Translations under genes and position numbers: made by a program
Shown: piece by piece, positions 1-7,180 of the stretch
Layout of the letters: each line of letters begins with the position of its first letter
Position numbering within the stretch: the stretch's first letter is position 1
The notes under the pieces: model-generated
Told to the model about the DNA's origin: nothing
What the model saw: the letters and a program-made list of their open reading frames with translations, nothing else
Databases searched by the model: none
NCBI GenBank assembly: GCA_021770615.1
Contig: JAETQR010000016.1
Coordinates: 20,031 to 84,030, forward strand
Origin: Lachnospiraceae bacterium
GTDB lineage: Bacteria; Bacillota_A; Clostridia; Lachnospirales; Lachnospiraceae
Direction: 5' to 3'
Length of the DNA: 64,000 nt

Positions 1-231
1 CCGGTACCGCTCACAGCAGAGGAGATCGCCAATATGGGATTCCTTGCACAGGCAGAAGAGGCGCCGTACAGTATCGGCGATCATGTCGTGGTCACAAAAG
101 GTGTATGGGAAGATACACACGGTGTCGTTCAGGAGGTTCACCCGGCCAAGCAGATGGCGGTCATCGTTATCGATATGTTTGGGCGTGGAACACCAGTTGA
201 GATTGATTTCTCAGAGTTAGAAAAGCTATAA
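1..231 (+). CDS. nusG: Transcription termination/antitermination factor NusG, C-terminal part (5' end outside window)
   Basis: The reading frame is open from base 1, so only about the last 76 codons are present. The visible part holds the KOW domain: a basic-hydrophobic strand, then [10 protein letters not shown] and a closing V-E-I-D-F segment typical of bacterial NusG. NusG binds RNA polymerase and couples it to Rho or the ribosome. It sits 19 bp upstream of rplK, the usual secE-nusG-rplK-rplA order in Firmicutes. A LoaP-type paralog is possible in principle, but the position next to rplK strongly favours housekeeping NusG. Confidence 0.93.
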   Translation, partial: PVPLTAEEIANMGFLAQAEEAPYSIGDHVVVTKGVWEDTHGVVQEVHPAKQMAVIVIDMFGRGTPVEIDFSELEKL

Positions 232-250
232 AAACAGGAGGAAACTTGAA

Positions 251-676
251 ATGGCTAAGAAAGTTGAAGGATATATAAAATTACAGATCCCGGCTGGAAA
301 AGCTACACCGGCACCGCCAGTTGGTCCGGCGCTTGGACAGCATGGAGTAAACATTGTTCAGTTTACAAAGGAATTTAACGCAAAGACAGCAGGACAGGAA
401 GGAATGATCATTCCGGTCGTTATCACTGTATATGCGGACAGAAGTTTCAGCTTCATCACAAAGACTCCACCGGCTGCTGTCCTTCTTAAGAAGGCATGTA
501 AGATCGAGTCGGGTTCCGGTGTGCCAAATAAGCAGAAGGTGGCATCGATTCCGAAAGCGGAGATCCAGAAGATTGCTGAACTTAAGATGCCAGACTTGAA
601 TGCGGGAAGCCTTGAGGCGGCAATGAGTATGATCGCAGGTACTGCGAGAAGTATGGGAATCACAGTAGAAGAGTAA
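251..676 (+). CDS. rplK: 50S ribosomal protein L11
   Basis: 141 residues, the normal length for L11. The N-terminal domain carries the conserved [21 protein letters not shown] motif, and the C-terminal domain carries the rRNA-binding [10 protein letters not shown] end. L11 forms the GTPase-associated centre of the large subunit and is the target of thiopeptides. An AGGAGG-type ribosome binding site lies just before the ATG. It follows nusG closely and is separated from rplA by a long structured leader, so rplA expression can be tuned separately. Confidence 0.98.
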   Translation: MAKKVEGYIKLQIPAGKATPAPPVGPALGQHGVNIVQFTKEFNAKTAGQEGMIIPVVITVYADRSFSFITKTPPAAVLLKKACKIESGSGVPNKQKVASIPKAEIQKIAELKMPDLNAGSLEAAMSMIAGTARSMGITVEE

Positions 677-689
677 AGACTCACATATA

Positions 690-905
690 AATGGTGAGAC
701 AAACCCGGTTTTGCCGGGATAAATGTATCGTAAAATTCAGGTATCGCAAAAAGACTTATGTGATTTGGACGTTGTGGGAGACAAAGCGTCCGCAGGACGC
801 TTGACAAGAACAAAACCATGTTCTTGTGAGTAGGGGAACTTGTTCCTGCGGAAGGGGAACCATAGGTTTTTCCCAGAATTGTTCGCTAATACCACCAGGA
901 GGTTA
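690..905 (+). promoter_or_regulatory. Structured rplK-rplA intergenic leader, probable L1-binding autoregulatory site
   Basis: The 234-bp gap between rplK and rplA is full of hairpins. GTGGGAG (774-780) and CGCTAATACCAC (884-895), just before the AGGAGG of rplA, match the two halves of the L1-target helix I know from other Firmicutes L1 leaders; GTGGGAG also resembles the start of 23S helix 76. Between them are a 6-bp GCGTCC/GGACGC hairpin (786-800) that competes with the upstream GGACG, and a 9-bp ACAAGAACA/TGTTCTTGT hairpin. L1 autoregulation here is inference from these motifs. A stretch at 741-769 is also shared with the L10 leader. Confidence 0.55.
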
Positions 906-910
906 TTATC

Positions 911-1603
911 ATGAAAAGAGGTAAGAAATATTTAGAAGCAGCAAAGTTGGTAGACCGGATGGTACAGTATGATCCGGAAGAAGCTATTGACCTTGTGAAG
1001 AAGACAGCAGTTGCAAAATTCGATGAAACGATAGAAGCACATATCCGTCTCGGTGTAGACGGACGTCATGCAGACCAGCAGGTACGTGGTGCAGTTGTAC
1101 TGCCTCACGGAACTGGAAAGACGGTTCGTGTCCTCGTGTTCGCAAAAGGGGATAAGGTAGCAGAGGCAGAAGCAGCTGGAGCTGACTATGTAGGTGGGGA
1201 GGAACTTATCCCAAGAATCCAGAACGAGGGATGGTTTGAGTTTGATGTAGTTGTTGCTACTCCTGATATGATGGGTGTCGTTGGTCGTCTCGGACGTGTA
1301 CTTGGACCAAAAGGCCTGATGCCAAACCCGAAAGCAGGAACTGTTACAATGGATGTTACAAAGGCTGTCAATGATATCAAAGCAGGTAAGATCGAGTATC
1401 GTCTGGATAAAGCAAATATTATCCATGTTCCGGTTGGAAAAGCTTCCTTCACGGCAGAGCAGCTTAGTGATAACTTCAATACACTTATGGATGCGATCAT
1501 CAAAGCAAAACCATCGAGTGCGAAGGGTCAGTACATGAAGAGTGTAACGATCACGAGTACGATGGGACCTGGAGTGAAGGTCAATACGACAAAATTTGCT
1601 TAA
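911..1603 (+). CDS. rplA: 50S ribosomal protein L1
   Basis: 230 residues, standard L1 length. It begins M-K-R-G-K-K-Y and contains the conserved central segment [17 protein letters not shown], which contacts 23S helices 76-78. The ribosome binding site CCAGGAGG lies 7 bp upstream of ATG. L1 forms the mobile stalk at the E site and usually represses its own operon by binding the mRNA leader, which fits the structured leader just upstream. Confidence 0.98.
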   Translation: MKRGKKYLEAAKLVDRMVQYDPEEAIDLVKKTAVAKFDETIEAHIRLGVDGRHADQQVRGAVVLPHGTGKTVRVLVFAKGDKVAEAEAAGADYVGGEELIPRIQNEGWFEFDVVVATPDMMGVVGRLGRVLGPKGLMPNPKAGTVTMDVTKAVNDIKAGKIEYRLDKANIIHVPVGKASFTAEQLSDNFNTLMDAIIKAKPSSAKGQYMKSVTITSTMGPGVKVNTTKFA

Positions 1604-1611
1604 TAATTTTC

Positions 1612-1641
1612 TTGACATAAAATATAATATTATGTTATTAT
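1612..1641 (+). promoter_or_regulatory. Promoter for the rplJ-rplL transcript
   Basis: TTGACA at 1612-1617, an 18-bp AT-rich spacer and TATTAT at 1636-1641. It starts only 9 bp after the rplA stop codon and directly precedes the L10 leader, so rplJ-rplL can be transcribed apart from rplK-rplA. Confidence 0.7.
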
Positions 1642-1650
1642 AGCATTTGT

Positions 1651-1826
1651 TAATGACTGCCGTAGACAGTAAGTATGGAAAAATCACTTATGTGATTTGG
1701 AAATGTAAGTGCGAAAGCCGCTTACCGAGGAGTAAAAGGATAGAAATTTTCTGCCCTCCTTTTGTTTCGGCAAAAGGAGGGCTGGTTCCTTTAGGCAGAA
1801 ATGCAGATAAATTCTATAAGGAGGTA
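1651..1826 (+). promoter_or_regulatory. L10 leader RNA (L10-L12 autoregulation) with attenuator hairpin
   Basis: Contains the conserved L10-leader elements TGCCGTAGACAGTAAGT (from 1657) and CTTACCGAGG, which frame the kink-turn stem bound by L10(L12)4. A short hairpin AAATCAC-TTAT-GTGATTT sits between them. Downstream, GCCCTCCTTTTG (1753-1764) and CAAAAGGAGGGC (1771-1782) make a perfect 12-bp stem that likely serves as the attenuator. The AAGGAGGT of rplJ follows. I recognise this as the Firmicutes L10 leader family; an Rfam covariance search would confirm it. Confidence 0.85.
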
Positions 1827-1834
1827 AATGACCG

Positions 1835-2407
1835 ATGGCTAAAGTTGAGTTAAAGCAGCCAGTTGTCGACGAGATCAAAAGTTATGCGGCAGATGCCAAA
1901 GCAGCCGTGCTTGTTGATTATCGTGGACTTACCGTTGAGCAGGATACAAAACTTCGTAAACAGCTCAGAGAAGCGGGTGTCGTATACAAGGTATACAAAA
2001 ACACAATGCTTGTCCGTGCGTTTGAGGGAACGGATTTTGCACAGCTTGACAAGGATCTGGAAGGCCCTACAGCGATTGCTTTTTCAACTGAGGATGAGAC
2101 TGCTCCGGCAAGGATCCTCAATGATTTTGCAAAGGAGGCTGAGGCACTTCAGTTTAAGAGTGGTGTCGTTTCCGGCACATACTATGATGAAGCTGGGATT
2201 AAGGCACTTGCCAAGATTCCGTCAAGAGACACTCTTATTTCCAAGCTGCTTGGAAGCCTGCAGTCACCTGTTACAAATCTTGCCCGTGTTCTGAACCAGA
2301 TCGCGGAAAAAGGCGGAGCGCCTGTCCAGGCAGCAGAAGTAACAGAGGCGGCAGAAGAGGTAGCTGCAGAGCCGGCACAGGAAGCGGCAGAACCAGCAGC
2401 AGAGTAA
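1835..2407 (+). CDS. rplJ: 50S ribosomal protein L10
   Basis: 190 residues, slightly longer than the usual 165-175 because of an acidic alanine/glutamate-rich tail after residue about 165. The core carries V-D-Y-R-G-L-T-V near residue 30 and the C-terminal helix that binds L7/L12 dimers. AAGGAGGT precedes the ATG. L10 anchors the L7/L12 stalk and, with L12, binds its own leader just upstream. The gene is co-transcribed with rplL 43 bp downstream. Confidence 0.97.
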   Translation: MAKVELKQPVVDEIKSYAADAKAAVLVDYRGLTVEQDTKLRKQLREAGVVYKVYKNTMLVRAFEGTDFAQLDKDLEGPTAIAFSTEDETAPARILNDFAKEAEALQFKSGVVSGTYYDEAGIKALAKIPSRDTLISKLLGSLQSPVTNLARVLNQIAEKGGAPVQAAEVTEAAEEVAAEPAQEAAEPAAE

Positions 2408-2450
2408 TCGTAAACAAATAAAATAAAAATCTTAAATGGAGGAATTTAGA

Positions 2451-2819
2451 ATGACTACTCAGGAATTTATCGATGCCATCAAAGCGATGAGCGTATTAGA
2501 GTTAAATGATTTAGTAAAAGCATGTGAAGAAGAATTTGGTGTTTCTGCAGCAGCAGGTGTTGTCGTTGCAGCAGCAGGAGATGGTGCGGCAGCAGGCGGC
2601 GCTGAGAAGGATGAGTTCGATGTAGAGCTTACCGAAGTTGGACCAAACAAAGTTAAGGTCATCAAGGTAGTACGTGAGGTAACAGGTCTTGGACTGAAGG
2701 AAGCAAAAGAAGTCGTAGACGGTGCTCCTAAGGTTGTTAAGGAAGGCGCTGCCAAAGAAGAGGCTGAGGAGATTAAGACAAAACTCGAGGCAGAGGGCGC
2801 TAAGGTAACACTGAAATAA
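2451..2819 (+). CDS. rplL: 50S ribosomal protein L7/L12
   Basis: 122 residues. I chose the ATG at 2451 because GGAGGA at 2438-2443 is the ribosome binding site; the upstream in-frame ATG at 2436 overlaps that site. The N-terminal dimerisation helix (T-T-Q-E-F-I-D-A-I) is followed by an Ala/Gly-rich hinge (residues about 35-50) and the factor-binding C-terminal domain with [12 protein letters not shown]. It recruits translational GTPases to the ribosome. It is the last gene before a strong terminator. Confidence 0.97.
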   Translation: MTTQEFIDAIKAMSVLELNDLVKACEEEFGVSAAAGVVVAAAGDGAAAGGAEKDEFDVELTEVGPNKVKVIKVVREVTGLGLKEAKEVVDGAPKVVKEGAAKEEAEEIKTKLEAEGAKVTLK

Positions 2820-2868
2820 TTACAGGTCGTAATATCAGGCGTTTGGCCAGAATGTATCGTGAATGGAA

Positions 2869-2900
2869 AGAGGTATCCCGGAAGGGGTATCTCTTTTTGC
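2869..2900 (+). terminator. Rho-independent terminator of the rplJ-rplL operon
   Basis: An 11-bp stem (2869-2879 with 2884-2894, two G-U pairs), loop GGAA, then TTTT. It closes the ribosomal protein operon before the Spo0A-box region. Confidence 0.8.
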
Positions 2901-2944
2901 ATTATGGGAAATAGATGACGTTTGGCCGGGATTTTGTAATACTG

Positions 2945-3009
2945 TGTCGAATTTTGTCAAAATATGTCGAACGAATGTTCTTGCAAAATTTTCCGATTTT
3001 TGTTAATAT
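2945..3009 (+). promoter_or_regulatory. Triple Spo0A-box array and promoter of the secreted-protein/lipoprotein locus 1
   Basis: Three heptamers in direct orientation start exactly 10 bp apart: TGTCGAA (2945-2951), TGTCAAA (2955-2961), TGTCGAA (2965-2971). TGTCGAA is the known Spo0A (0A) box. A sigma-A-like promoter follows: TTGCAA (2981-2986), 17-bp spacer, TAATAT (3004-3009). The -35 starts 16 bp after the start of the last box, the same distance as at 41.3 kb. Box identity is established knowledge; activation rather than repression is inferred from the upstream placement. Confidence 0.75.
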
Positions 3010-3069
3010 AAAGGGTAAGAACGTTAATGGAAACCAGTAAATTGTGTTAATGAGATTGGAGAAGAACAA

Positions 3070-3423
3070 ATGATGGTAAAAAAGATTAAAAATTTGGTTT
3101 GTGCATTAGGAGTAGTTGGCGGGTTGACGGCAGGGGTGTTGTTTTCATCCCATGATGCGGAGGCGGCACCAGATCACGGGACGACGATATATCTAAATGA
3201 TATGAAAGGCCCCTATGGTCACTGGGCACGGGGGTATTTTTACACGGAATTCGATCATGTCACAATTGTGCGCTTGTATAAGAGTGGTGTTAATGGTCCG
3301 GTAGCATTTGGAATGAGAGGTGGCTGTTATCGGGTTGAGGCTGATACATTGGCGGATCCATATTTGGGAGCATCTACTCAGTCCTGGATGTATTCGGCAG
3401 GAGTAACATATTCTGTAAAATAG
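3070..3423 (+). CDS. Small secreted protein, first gene of Spo0A-box locus 1 (possible toxin or signal)
   Basis: 117 residues. The N-terminus is a clear signal peptide: basic K-K-I-K, a hydrophobic core and an A-E-A-A cleavage site near residue 33-34. The mature part is about 84 residues with no membrane segment, rich in Gly, Tyr and aromatic residues, with a single Cys. It ends Y-S-A-G-V-T-Y-S-V-K. A diverged relative lies at 34380-34739 with the same A-E-A signal end, a W-x-A/R-x-G-Y region and a Y-x-A-G...V-K tail. Both are followed by a lipoprotein gene of one family. The stop codon TAG is embedded in the AGGAGG of the next gene, so the two are coupled. Lactococcin-972-type bacteriocins have similar size and secretion, but I cannot confirm kinship. 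Confidence 0.85.
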   Translation: MMVKKIKNLVCALGVVGGLTAGVLFSSHDAEAAPDHGTTIYLNDMKGPYGHWARGYFYTEFDHVTIVRLYKSGVNGPVAFGMRGGCYRVEADTLADPYLGASTQSWMYSAGVTYSVK

Positions 3424-3433
3424 GAGGTCCTAT

Positions 3434-4603
3434 ATGAGAAGGATAATAGTTCCATTGATGGTCTGCGTACTATGCCTGAATTTTTGCGCCTGTGGAACAA
3501 ACAATGTTTCTTCTGACGAACCAGAAGAGACAGCGCAGGATGAAGAAGAGACTTTTAAGGAAGGAACGATATCGCTTGACGAAAAAAGCGGAAATAAGAG
3601 TAGTCTGCCCTTCAAGGTAGCAGACCATTATGAGTGTGTAAAGACAGATACTCCGATCCATGATTCCGGACTTACATATAAAGAAGTCGTAGATGATATG
3701 ATCTATGTCATTATTCAGCAACGTGACCTAGAGAAGAAATGTGATTATTATGAATGCTGTACGTTTGATATGCTGGAGGAAAAATGGACAGATATAAAAA
3801 CATGTGTATGGAGTGAAAAGCTGTCTGAACTTGGTTGGGCGCAGTTGTTTCACCGTGATACGGATGGAAGTTGGTACTGTGCTTTGTATCCTGATTTGGA
3901 AACAGAGGAGAGGGATTGTATTGCCAAATTAGGTGATGATGGAACGGTTAAGAAGATTGTTCTCCCAGAAGAGGTGTGGGGGGGAGAAAAGGATGCCAGG
4001 ATCTTGAATTATGAGTTTGTCGGTGACGGAAAGATTATGATTCTGTTACAGAGGCAATCAGAAGATGAATTTAAAGGTGTAGAGGTTTACAGAACCTGCT
4101 TGATGGATGTAAAGACAAGAGAGTATGAGATTCAGCAGATTTCCAAGGATCTTGTCATCCCGATGGTGGTCGGAGATGAATTTTTTTGTACGTCTTATAC
4201 GGAAGAGTCTTGTGGGTTTCTCGTCAGGAAAAAGGACAGTGAACAGCCGGTCAGGGAGTTAAGATGCGAATTTTTTCTGACGGGGTCAGACCGGTGTACC
4301 CCCTATTTTAAGTTTCCGCAGATTTGTCAGGATGCTGGGGATAATTTATATATTATGTATGACGATGGAATTTATGGCGGGTATTATAAGGACAAGAAAC
4401 TAAAGCCGATTCTGAAGGAAAATATGGCACCGTTTCTGAAACTGAGTGCAGAGGGAAAGGGAATGGCCCCGATGGTATCTGGTTTTTGCCGGGGGGCGGA
4501 TACAAAATATGCCGATTTTTATGCACTAATTGCTGAGGGCGATATGATGGGAGAGAAACCAGATTTTGATTATGAGCTTGTTCATATCAAAGCGGAGGAA
4601 TAG
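3434..4603 (+). CDS. Lipoprotein paralog 1 of a tandem triplet (propeller-like; possible immunity or sensor protein)
   Basis: 389 residues. A hydrophobic signal ends in a lipobox with C-A-C-G near residue 20, so the protein should be lipid-anchored outside the membrane. A Ser/Glu-rich linker (to about residue 60) precedes a beta-rich body with recurring strand-turn units such as D-G-S-W-Y-C, G-D-G-K-I-M-I, G-D-N-L-Y-I-M-Y-D-D-G-I-Y-G-G-Y-Y-K-D, suggestive of a beta-propeller. The C-terminus has F-C-R-G-A-D-T-K-Y-A-D-F-Y-A-L-I, also present in the 34.8-kb homolog. I do not recognise a named family. Genetic pairing with a small secreted protein under Spo0A boxes suggests immunity, reception or retention of that protein, but this is inference. 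Confidence 0.88.
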   Translation: MRRIIVPLMVCVLCLNFCACGTNNVSSDEPEETAQDEEETFKEGTISLDEKSGNKSSLPFKVADHYECVKTDTPIHDSGLTYKEVVDDMIYVIIQQRDLEKKCDYYECCTFDMLEEKWTDIKTCVWSEKLSELGWAQLFHRDTDGSWYCALYPDLETEERDCIAKLGDDGTVKKIVLPEEVWGGEKDARILNYEFVGDGKIMILLQRQSEDEFKGVEVYRTCLMDVKTREYEIQQISKDLVIPMVVGDEFFCTSYTEESCGFLVRKKDSEQPVRELRCEFFLTGSDRCTPYFKFPQICQDAGDNLYIMYDDGIYGGYYKDKKLKPILKENMAPFLKLSAEGKGMAPMVSGFCRGADTKYADFYALIAEGDMMGEKPDFDYELVHIKAEE

Positions 4604-4645
4604 GTTGTGCCGGGTTTATATACGCCGAAAAATAGGAGGTCTTAT

Positions 4646-5821
4646 ATGCGAAGGATACTAGTTCTATCGATGGTCTGTGTATTGTGCTTCAATCTGTGCG
4701 CCTGTGGAACAAACAATGTTTCTTCTGACGAACCAGAGGAGACGACACAGGCTGAAGCAGAGGCCTTTAAAGAAGGAACGATACCGCTTGACGAGAAGGG
4801 CGCAAATAAGAGCAGTCTGCCCTTCAAGGCGGCAGACTATTATGAGTGTGTAAAGACAGATACCCCGATTCATGATTCCGGGATTACATATACAGAAATT
4901 ATTGATGATATGATCTATGTCACGATCCAGCAGCGCGATCCGGAGAAGAAACGTGATTATTACGAATATTGTACATTTGATATGCTGGAGGAGAAATGGA
5001 CTGACATAAAAACATGTGTATGGAGCGAAAAGTTGTCTGAACTCGGCTGGGGACAGTTGTTCCATCGTGATACGGACGGAAGCTGGTATTGTTGCCTGCT
5101 TCCTGATCCGGAAACAGAAGAGAGGGACTGTATCTGTAAATTAGGTGATGATGGAATGGTCGAGAAGATTGTTCTTCCAGAAGAGGTATGGGGAGGAGAA
5201 AAGGAAGGCAGAATTTTGAATTATGAGTTTATCGGTGACGGAAAGATCATGATTCTGCTGCAGAAACCAGCAGAAGATAAGTTTGTTGCCGCCGTAGAAG
5301 TTTACAGGACCTGTCTGATGGATGTAAAGACAAGAGAATATGAGATTCGGCAGATTTCTAAGGATATTGTCATTCCAATGTTGATTGGAGATGAATTTTT
5401 CTGTACGTCCTATACGGAAGAATCCTGTGGGTTTCTTGTTAGAAAAAAGGACAGTGAACAGCCAGTCAGGGAGTTAAGATGTGAACCTTTTCTGACCGGA
5501 ACGGACCGGTGTACCCCCTATTTTAAGTTCCCACAGAGTTGTCAGGATGATGGGGATAACGTATATATCATGTATGACGATGGCATTTATGGCGGGTATT
5601 ATAAGGACAAGAAACTAAGACCGATACTGGAGGAAAATATGGCACCGTTTTTGAAACTGAGTGAAGCGGGAAAAAGAATGGCCCCTGTCGTGATGAGTTT
5701 CTGCCGGGGGACGGATACAAAATATGCCGATTTTTATGTATTGATTGCTGAGGCGGCTGGCAGGATTGCGTCACAACCGGATTTTAATTATGAGCTTGTG
5801 CATATCAAGGCAGAGGAGTAG
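4646..5821 (+). CDS. Lipoprotein paralog 2 of the tandem triplet
   Basis: 391 residues. I chose ATG 4646 because ATAGGAGGT lies directly upstream; the frame also opens at a GTG (4607) but that has no binding site. The lipobox is L-C-A-C-G. Most of its length aligns without gaps to the upstream copy, including the conserved Y-E-C-V-K-T-D-T-P-I-H-D-S-G segment. It differs most around residues 195-225 and 350-375. The 42-bp spacer before it is repeated with one mismatch before copy 3, which marks recent tandem duplication. Confidence 0.87.
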   Translation: MRRILVLSMVCVLCFNLCACGTNNVSSDEPEETTQAEAEAFKEGTIPLDEKGANKSSLPFKAADYYECVKTDTPIHDSGITYTEIIDDMIYVTIQQRDPEKKRDYYEYCTFDMLEEKWTDIKTCVWSEKLSELGWGQLFHRDTDGSWYCCLLPDPETEERDCICKLGDDGMVEKIVLPEEVWGGEKEGRILNYEFIGDGKIMILLQKPAEDKFVAAVEVYRTCLMDVKTREYEIRQISKDIVIPMLIGDEFFCTSYTEESCGFLVRKKDSEQPVRELRCEPFLTGTDRCTPYFKFPQSCQDDGDNVYIMYDDGIYGGYYKDKKLRPILEENMAPFLKLSEAGKRMAPVVMSFCRGTDTKYADFYVLIAEAAGRIASQPDFNYELVHIKAEE

Positions 5822-5863
5822 GTTGTGCCGGGTTTATATACGCCGAAAAATAGGAGGGCTTAT

Positions 5864-7045
5864 ATGCGAAGGATACTAGTTCTACTGATGGTCTGTGTAC
5901 TGTGCTTCAATCTGTGCGCCTGTGGAACAAATAATGTTTCTTCTGACGAACCAGAGGAGACAGCACAGGCTGAAGCAGAGGCCTTTAAAGAAGGGACGGT
6001 TCCGCTTGATGATGAAAGCGGAAATAAGAGCAGTCTTCCTTTCAAGATAGCAGACCATTATGAGTGTGTAAAGACAGATACCCCGATCCATGATTCCGGG
6101 ATTACTCATAAAGAAATCGTAGATGATATGATCTATGTTATTATCGGGCAGCGTAATGTGGAGAAAAAGAATTATTATTATGAGTACTGTATCTATGATA
6201 TGCTAGAGGAAAAATGGACCGATATAAAAACATGCGTATGGAGTGAAAAATTGTCTGAACTTGTGTCTGATCTTGGTTGGGCGCAGTTGTTTCACCGTGA
6301 TACCGATGGAAGCTGGTATTGCCACCTGATTCCTGAACAGGAAACACAGGAGAGGGAATGTATCTGTAAACTAAACGATGATGGGACAGTTGAGAAAATC
6401 GTTCTTCCGGAAGAGGTGTGGGGAGGGGAGAGTGAGGCCGGAATTTTGAATTATGACTTTATTGGTGACGGGAAGATTATGATCCTTCTGGAGAGACCAT
6501 CAGAAGATGAATCCAAAAGTGTAGAAGTTTACAGAACATGTCTGATGGATATAAAGACAAGGGAATATGAGATTCAGCAAATTTCCGATGAACTTATTAT
6601 CCCAATGGTCATCGGGGATGAGTTTTTCTGTACGTCCTATACGGAAGAATCTTGTGGGTTTCTTGTCAGGAAAAAGGGCAGTGAACAGCCGGTCAGGGAG
6701 TTAAGGTGTGAGCCTTTTCTAACAGGAACGAATCGGTGTACCCCTTATTTTAAGTATCCACAGATTTGCCAGGATGCCGGGGATAACCTATATATCATGT
6801 ATGACGATGGCATTTATGGAGGATATTATAAGGACAAAAAATTAAAACCAATCCTGGAGGAAAATATGGCGCCATTTCTGAAGCTGAGTGCAAAAGGAAA
6901 GGCAATGGCGCCGATTGTGTCCGGCTTTTGCCGGGGGGCGGATACAAAGTATGCAGATTTTTATGCACTGGTAGCTGAGGGAGATATGATGGGCGATAAA
7001 CCTGATTTAGATTATGAGCTTGTGCATATCAAAGCGGAGGAGTAA
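5864..7045 (+). CDS. Lipoprotein paralog 3 of the tandem triplet
   Basis: 393 residues, starting at ATG 5864 behind ATAGGAGGG. The same architecture applies: lipobox L-C-A-C-G, acidic linker, beta-rich body, C-terminal F-C-R-G-A-D-T-K-Y-A-D-F-Y-A-L. It carries a short extra V-S-D-L-G-W duplication near residue 145 (L-S-E-L-V-S-D-L-G-W versus L-S-E-L-G-W in the other two copies), a three-codon insertion. It is the last gene of locus 1; a GC-rich hairpin follows 97 bp downstream. Confidence 0.87.
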   Translation: MRRILVLLMVCVLCFNLCACGTNNVSSDEPEETAQAEAEAFKEGTVPLDDESGNKSSLPFKIADHYECVKTDTPIHDSGITHKEIVDDMIYVIIGQRNVEKKNYYYEYCIYDMLEEKWTDIKTCVWSEKLSELVSDLGWAQLFHRDTDGSWYCHLIPEQETQERECICKLNDDGTVEKIVLPEEVWGGESEAGILNYDFIGDGKIMILLERPSEDESKSVEVYRTCLMDIKTREYEIQQISDELIIPMVIGDEFFCTSYTEESCGFLVRKKGSEQPVRELRCEPFLTGTNRCTPYFKYPQICQDAGDNLYIMYDDGIYGGYYKDKKLKPILEENMAPFLKLSAKGKAMAPIVSGFCRGADTKYADFYALVAEGDMMGDKPDLDYELVHIKAEE

Positions 7046-7140
7046 GATAGATGGCCATGATCTGATGGCATGGAAGGTGAACTGACAGGTAACAGGGGAA
7101 GATCCGGATTCATATAATAAATTAACAGAGTTTTGGAGAT

Positions 7141-7170
7141 ACGAAAGCTGCTTTTGATAAGCAGCTTTCT
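7141..7170 (+). terminator. Hairpin after the lipoprotein triplet, weak terminator candidate
   Basis: GAAAGCTGC and GCAGCTTTC pair as a perfect 9-bp stem around TTTTGATAA. There is no long T-run after it, so termination would be partial. It also lies just upstream of the ZIP transporter start, so a regulatory role on that gene is possible. The preceding 95 bp (7046-7140) contain a TATAAT (7113-7118) without a convincing -35. Confidence 0.4.
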
Positions 7171-7180
7171 GCATAAATGT

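Noticed and set aside
932..1687. A 251-codon open frame on the minus strand opposite rplA
   Set aside because: Cys/Arg-rich shadow frame across a ribosomal protein gene and the L10 leader promoter.
3070..3423. Assignment of the secreted protein to the lactococcin 972 bacteriocin family
   Set aside because: Size and signal peptide fit, but I could not align the mature part convincingly and the DUF1430/ABC immunity genes typical of that family are absent.
7082..7118. Promoter CTGACA ... TATAAT upstream of the ZIP transporter
   Set aside because: The spacer is 25 bp, too long for a sigma-A promoter; only the TATAAT is noted.
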